Origin: Clostridia bacterium
Lineage (GTDB): Bacteria; Bacillota; Clostridia; Christensenellales; CAG-138
Reading direction: 5' to 3'
DNA length: 64,000 nt
NCBI GenBank assembly: GCA_017525875.1
Contig: JAFXSG010000004.1
Coordinates: 1 to 64,000 of the forward strand
The stretch's first letter is position 1, and the number at the start of each line of letters is the position of its first letter. A model generated the notes under the pieces. That model was not told the origin of the DNA. It saw only the letters and a list, made by a program, of their open reading frames with translations, and did no database searches. A program made the position numbers and the translations under genes. Below, one piece after another: positions 60,341 through 64,000 of the stretch.

Positions 60341-60802
60341 TCATCCCCAATTATGAAGCCTGCAGTCCCCGATCCAGCCTCCGTCTTCGGAAGGACTTAT
60401 GAAAACAAAGCCCGAATATATGAGCCATCCCCAGTATCCGGGAAAGTTTTCTCCGTTTGTTTGCTCCATCTCTGCAAGCAGGTCCGTGTATTCCATAAAA
60501 GCAACAACGTCATAAGCCCTTATGGCGAAGGTGACGAAATAAGCATTCTCCATATCAAAGCTGCGTTCACATTTCAGCACCACTGCTTCGCGGCATTTCA
60601 CAGGGGAGCCCTCCGGCGCTTCCTCAAAGCATTTTGCAAGTTTTTGAGCATAGCAATTACCGGCAGCCTCATAATACTTGCTTCCATAGGTCTCCTCACA
60701 GCCGGATGCAATGATCTCCTCGGCAGCGAGAAAGATCTGTTTGTCTCCAAACTCATGTCTCCAATAGTTGAGATCCAACTTCTCTATCTTATATTTACGC
60801 AT
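60341..60802 (-). CDS. Hypothetical protein
   Basis: A 153-residue soluble protein, not recognised. It has several cysteines (GCEETYGSKYYEAAGNCYAQKLAKCFEE, KCREAVVLKCERSFD) and a C-terminal tryptophan-rich end (FPGYWGWLIYSGFVFISPSEDGGWIGDCRLHNWG). No signal peptide and no membrane segment are evident. The region is AT-richer than the surroundings, as is the preceding hypothetical gene, so both could be recent arrivals. The ribosome site is poor (the ATG at 60802 follows AAAATAATATGCG). Confidence 0.55.
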   Translation of the reverse strand: MRKYKIEKLDLNYWRHEFGDKQIFLAAEEIIASGCEETYGSKYYEAAGNCYAQKLAKCFEEAPEGSPVKCREAVVLKCERSFDMENAYFVTFAIRAYDVVAFMEYTDLLAEMEQTNGENFPGYWGWLIYSGFVFISPSEDGGWIGDCRLHNWG

Positions 60803-60860
60803 ATTATTTTTCGCGCAAAGAAAACCGAACAGAAAACCGCGGCGGGTCCCGACCCGCGGA

Positions 60861-60889
60861 AAAGGAAAAGGGACCCCGTCGGGATCCCT
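60861..60889 (-). terminator. Terminator of the Mrp gene
   Basis: Minus-strand AGGGATCCC pairs with GGGGTCCCT (one mismatch) and is followed by TTTTCC. A second hairpin, GCGGGTC/GACCCGC, lies just beyond at 60842-60857. Confidence 0.8.
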
Positions 60890-60905
60890 GAAAACGTTAG
60901 TTTTG

Positions 60906-61745
60906 TCAGTCCTTGATCATGTCGTTCAGCATCTCGGTGACGTCGTTCAGCCAGTCGCCCTCGTAGAGCTCGATCATGCCGTTGTCCGCGGCGGATGCGA
61001 GCTTCATGTTCATGGGCAGCTTGGCGGTCATGGGGATGAAATGGCGCCTTGCGGTCTCTTCCACGTGGCTCTCGCCGAAGATGTTCGTGCGCTCGCCGCA
61101 GTGGGGGCACTCGAAATAGCTCATGTTCTCAACGAGCGCAAGCACGGGGACGCTCATCATGCCCGCCATGTTGACCGCCTTTTCGACGATCATGGAGACG
61201 AGCTCCTGCGGGGAGGTGACGACGATGATGCCGTCCACGGGCAGGCTCTGGAAGACGGTGAGGGGCACGTCGCCGGTTCCCGGAGGCATATCGACGAACA
61301 TGAAGTCCACGTCCTTCCAGACGACGTCGGTATAGAACTGCTTCACCGCGCCGGCGATGACGGGGCCGCGCCAGACGACCGGGGTGGTGTCCGTTTCGAG
61401 CATCAGGTTGGTGCTCATGATCTGGATGCCGGTCGTGGTCTCGTTCGGCATGATGCCGAACTCGGTGCCCATCGCCTTGGTGCGGATGCCGAAGGACTTG
61501 GGGATGGAGGGGCCGGTGATGTCCGCGTCGAGGATGGCGGCGCGGTAGCCGGCGCGCTGCGCGTTGACGGCGAGCAGGGAGGTGACGAGGGATTTGCCCA
61601 CGCCGCCCTTGCCGCTGACGACGGCGATGATCTTTTTGATGCTGCTGTTCGGATTGGGCGTCTCGAGAAAGCTCTCGCTTCCGCCCTCGCGGGAGGAGCA
61701 ATCCGCCCCGCAGGTGTCGCAGTTATGGGTGCATTCTTCGCTCAT
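60906..61745 (-). CDS. Mrp/NBP35-type P-loop ATPase (iron-sulfur carrier)
   Basis: Cytoplasmic ATPase of the Mrp/ApbC family, thought to carry or assemble iron-sulfur clusters. The 279-residue protein begins with a cysteine cluster (CTHNCDTCGADC). It has the deviant Walker A VSGKGGVGKSLVTSLLA (about residues 42-58), ILDADITGPSIPK, FMFVDMPPGTGDVPLTV and a C-terminal ECPHCGERTNIFGE with the conserved CxxC. The ATG at 61745 has AAAGGAAA upstream. The N-terminal cysteines are characteristic of the clostridial/NBP35-like form. Confidence 0.92.
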   Translation of the reverse strand: MSEECTHNCDTCGADCSSREGGSESFLETPNPNSSIKKIIAVVSGKGGVGKSLVTSLLAVNAQRAGYRAAILDADITGPSIPKSFGIRTKAMGTEFGIMPNETTTGIQIMSTNLMLETDTTPVVWRGPVIAGAVKQFYTDVVWKDVDFMFVDMPPGTGDVPLTVFQSLPVDGIIVVTSPQELVSMIVEKAVNMAGMMSVPVLALVENMSYFECPHCGERTNIFGESHVEETARRHFIPMTAKLPMNMKLASAADNGMIELYEGDWLNDVTEMLNDMIKD

Positions 61746-61853
61746 GGTTTTCCTTTCAGGTGAAAACACCGGGTAATTATTTGTCTACCCGCTATTATAC
61801 CCGCATTTTTCGGGAATAGCAACCGAAACGGCTGAAAGAGGAGAAATATAAAA

Positions 61854-61894
61854 GCGCTCCGGCGGCGTCCGCACGGGGATACGCCGCTGAGCGC
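61854..61894 (-). terminator. Terminator of the threonine/serine exporter gene
   Basis: Long minus-strand stem: GCGCT and GCGGCGT pair with ACGCCGC and AGCGC, followed by TTTTATATTT, starting seven bases past the stop codon. Confidence 0.85.
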
Positions 61895-61900
61895 GTTCTG

Positions 61901-63247
61901 TTATTCCGCTTTCTTTGTGCGGCTCTTTTTCCACACGCCCCACATGCGGAACGCGGTGGAGATGAGCAGCACGCCCACGGCCATCGCGCCGGCGATCGCG
62001 GCGGTCGCCATGCCCTTCTGATAGGCTTCCGCGCCCATTCCGCGGCGGAGGAAATCCATCGTGTAATACACGCCCGCGCCGGGGATCAGCGGAACGAGAG
62101 CGGCGAGCAGGTAGCTCGTTGCGGGGAATTTGCGGATCCTTGCCATGACCTCGGCATAGAAGCCGGAGACGGCGGCTGCGATGAGATAGCTCGCGGGCTC
62201 GCTGAGGCCAAGGCGCATCAGGACGCTGCACACGAGCCAGGAAATGACCGAGCCGAGCAGCGCGAAGGGGATGCCCCGACCGTGCATGTTGAACATCAGC
62301 GCAAAGCCGAGCGTGCCGATCATGCCGGCGAGGCACTGGATCGCGAGGGGGTGGTCTATCGGGACGAGGTCCGTCGGGATGGAGGAAAAGAGCTGCCTTG
62401 CGAGCGATACGGCGGCGCTCGAGCCGACGACGAGCGCGACCGCGATGATCAGCACCTGCACGAGCCGGTTGATGCCGCTCATGGTGTCGCCGTAGATGAC
62501 GTCCCGCAGGCTGTTGGTGAACAGGAACCCGGGAACGAGGATCATCAGCGCGCCGATGCTCGCGATATCGGCGTTCTTGCAGAGGCCGACGGCCGTAAGC
62601 GCGTTCGCGATGAACGCAAGGATGAAGCTGCACACGAAGGACTTGAAGAAGGCGTTTGCGTTCAGCTTGCCCATAAAGCGCAGCGCCGCGCCCGCGGCAA
62701 GCCCGCATATGCCCGAGGCGAGCGCTTCGAGCAGAGCGCCGCCGAAGAAGACGCCGAAGCCCGCGCCGATCAGGAACGCCGCAAGGTAGTAGATGAAGCT
62801 GCCGTAGCTGCATACGCTCGCCTGAACGGCAAGCAGCTGCCTGCGGGCCTCTTTCATATCGGGCTTTTCGGCGCAGATCTTCCTGCAGAGCGCGGAATAG
62901 CGCTCGATGCCGTCAAGCATCGTGTCCCCGGATTTAAGACGGCGGATCTTGGTCAGGATCTGCGTTTCGGTCTCAAGGCTTGCCATGATGCAGGTGGGGA
63001 TGACGAAGGTGTCCACCTTCGATACGCCGTACGCCTTAACGATGCGAACGATGGTCTCCTCCACGCGGTAGGTCTCCGCGCCGCAGGCCTGGAGCTTGTT
63101 CGCGAGGGCGACGGCGAACTCGAGCAGCTCCTCGTAGAACGGCTCGGATCTTTCGTATTTTTGCACGGGCGCGTTTTGGGCGCCGGTCTCCATCGCCGAG
63201 ACCGCGAGCGCGTCCGCCCTGTTTTTCTTGGATTTTCGGGTCCTCAT
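61901..63247 (-). CDS. ThrE family threonine/serine exporter, fused form
   Basis: A 448-residue membrane protein joining both halves of the ThrE exporter. The N-terminal cytoplasmic region plus the first membrane bundle (DUF1212; LEFAVALANKLQACGAETYRVEETIVRIVKAYGVSKVDTFVIPTCI, then LVPGFLFTNSLRDVIYGDTMSG) is followed by the ThrE_2-type half (TDLVPIDHPLAIQCLAGMIGTLGFALMF to LVPLIPGAGVYYTM). About ten membrane segments. Many Firmicutes encode the halves as two genes; the one-piece form is like that of Corynebacterium. The ATG at 63247 has GGAGGG close upstream; an ATG nine codons earlier lacks it. Confidence 0.92.
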   Translation of the reverse strand: MRTRKSKKNRADALAVSAMETGAQNAPVQKYERSEPFYEELLEFAVALANKLQACGAETYRVEETIVRIVKAYGVSKVDTFVIPTCIMASLETETQILTKIRRLKSGDTMLDGIERYSALCRKICAEKPDMKEARRQLLAVQASVCSYGSFIYYLAAFLIGAGFGVFFGGALLEALASGICGLAAGAALRFMGKLNANAFFKSFVCSFILAFIANALTAVGLCKNADIASIGALMILVPGFLFTNSLRDVIYGDTMSGINRLVQVLIIAVALVVGSSAAVSLARQLFSSIPTDLVPIDHPLAIQCLAGMIGTLGFALMFNMHGRGIPFALLGSVISWLVCSVLMRLGLSEPASYLIAAAVSGFYAEVMARIRKFPATSYLLAALVPLIPGAGVYYTMDFLRRGMGAEAYQKGMATAAIAGAMAVGVLLISTAFRMWGVWKKSRTKKAE

Positions 63248-63625
63248 GTTCCCTCCGGTAATCATCGGCCGCAAAAAAGCGGCGGTTTATTCACACGGTG
63301 GAGAATTATAACAGCGGCGGTGCAAAAAATCAAGAGGCAAAACGGATTTTCGGGCAAATCCGCGCGGAAAGGGGACGGACAGGGAGCGCCTTTCGGGCAT
63401 GGAGAGCGATGCCGGACGCGAAAAGGAGCCTTTGCCGAATAAAGCGAGCCGTACATGCCGGGCGCGGCGGCAGGCGCCGAAGGGATTTTTTTCATAACAG
63501 GAAAAGTTAAGAAAAATTTAAGAACGCTTCAATATACTGGTACCGTGTCGCAGAGGCGATGCGCTTTCCCCCGGGAAGCGCTTGAAGGCACGCCCCGTGC
63601 GAAGAAAAACCGAAAGGACAGACCA
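63248..63625. promoter_or_regulatory. Divergent intergenic region with promoter and TTAAGA direct repeats
   Basis: No gene. A TATACT -10 box at 63533-63538 serves the rightward secreted-protein gene. Instead of a good -35 there are two TTAAGA words exactly 11 bases apart (63507 and 63518), a spacing used by PhoB/PhoP-type activators. A GCGCTT...CCC/GGGAAGCGC hairpin (63561-63581) lies in the leader. Confidence 0.5.
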
Positions 63626-64000
63626 ATGAAAAGAAGATTTCTCCCACTCTTACTGGCAATGGTCATGGTGCTCTCTCTGTTCCCCGCGATAACCGCGGAG
63701 ATCGCCGAACCCACGATCAAAGTCGAAAAGACCACGATCGGCAACACCGGCGCAGTGCTTGACGTGAAAGCTGAAGGCATGCGCGGCAGAACCACCGTTA
63801 CCGCCGTATCCTCCGATGAGAGCATCGCCGATGTTTCGGTGAGCGGGAACACCGTCACCGTCACCGGTCGTCCCGGCGCGGTCGGCATCGCATCCGTAAC
63901 GGTCACCGTCACCGACAGGGAGGGCAATACGCGCACTTCCGTGCAGGACGTCCCCGTCGGCTACACCGCGTTCTTCTTCGAGGGCAACTCCGTTACCGTC
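63626..64000 (+). CDS. Secreted protein with bacterial Ig-like domain, N-terminal part
   Basis: The first 125 residues of an exported protein that runs off the window. MKRRFLPLLLAMVMVLSLFPAITA is a clear signal peptide. The mature part begins EIAEPTIKVEKTTIGNTGAVLDV and has a beta-sandwich pattern (TTVTAVSSDESIADVSVSGNTVTVTGRPGAVGIASVTVTVTD) close to Big_2-type Ig-like domains of surface proteins. AAAGGA precedes the ATG. The catalytic or binding modules, if any, lie beyond the window. Confidence 0.85.
   Translation, partial: MKRRFLPLLLAMVMVLSLFPAITAEIAEPTIKVEKTTIGNTGAVLDVKAEGMRGRTTVTAVSSDESIADVSVSGNTVTVTGRPGAVGIASVTVTVTDREGNTRTSVQDVPVGYTAFFFEGNSVTV

Noticed and set aside
1-64000. tRNA, rRNA, prophage, insertion sequence or defence system
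   Set aside because: All gaps longer than about 100 bases were read for cloverleaf arms, transposase or phage motifs and none was convincing. A tRNAscan or covariance-model run would be decisive for RNA genes.

Overview
The window looks like chromosomal DNA of a GC-rich Clostridia-type Firmicute, probably an uncultured gut anaerobe. Supporting signs are consensus AGGAGG ribosome-binding sites, a CIRCE operator, a tetrahydrofolate-type riboswitch (known essentially from Firmicutes), AddAB instead of RecBCD, a dockerin-bearing leucine-rich repeat protein and several membrane-anchored XRE regulators. Nearly all of it is core genome. I see no rRNA, tRNA, CRISPR array, prophage or transposase gene.

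Layout. 1-7.3 kb: 5' part of clpB under a CIRCE operator, a lipoprotein, a SulP transporter, then a leftward folate cassette (riboswitch - ECF S component - folC - small kinase-like gene). 7.5-23.6 kb, rightward: LOG protein, a lone Usp-like domain, comB flanked by two perfect parS sites, parA-parB, an rRNA-type methyltransferase, a double-domain RluA pseudouridine synthase, mnmG-rsmG, addB, DUF1294 and DUF4173 membrane proteins, and two tandem XRE paralogues. 23.6-42.6 kb, leftward: rsmI-trmN6-like-cvpA-DUF5711-lipid kinase, the LRR-dockerin protein, GNAT/endonuclease V-like genes, greA-lysS, MATE, addA and a DUF362 ferredoxin. One XRE/zinc-ribbon gene at 35.5 kb runs the other way.

42.6-43.0 kb is a divergent intergenic region with a cluster of DnaA-box-like sequences and a large dyad, directly before dnaN. 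Gene polarity switches there (leftward to the left, rightward to the right), so it is a good oriC candidate, although dnaA is not in the window. 43.0-50.3 kb, rightward: dnaN, M32 carboxypeptidase, thpR, tilS, hpt, galE and a second lipid kinase. 50.6-63.2 kb, mainly leftward: DUF1858, pyrG, a nucleoside-type ABC transporter (two permeases and a double ATPase), an RraB-like protein, a short alaS, two hypotheticals, an Mrp ATPase and a one-piece ThrE exporter. The window ends in the start of a secreted Ig-like protein.

Most distinctive observations: (1) the riboswitch plus ribosome-site-sequestering hairpin before a folate S component that carries an unusual C-terminal zinc ribbon; (2) two RluA synthases fused in one chain; (3) the dnaN-linked origin candidate with a 37-bp dyad; (4) an alanyl-tRNA synthetase without the C-Ala domain; (5) 63-bp LRR repeats with two copies identical at DNA level; (6) two families of intergenic palindromic repeats.
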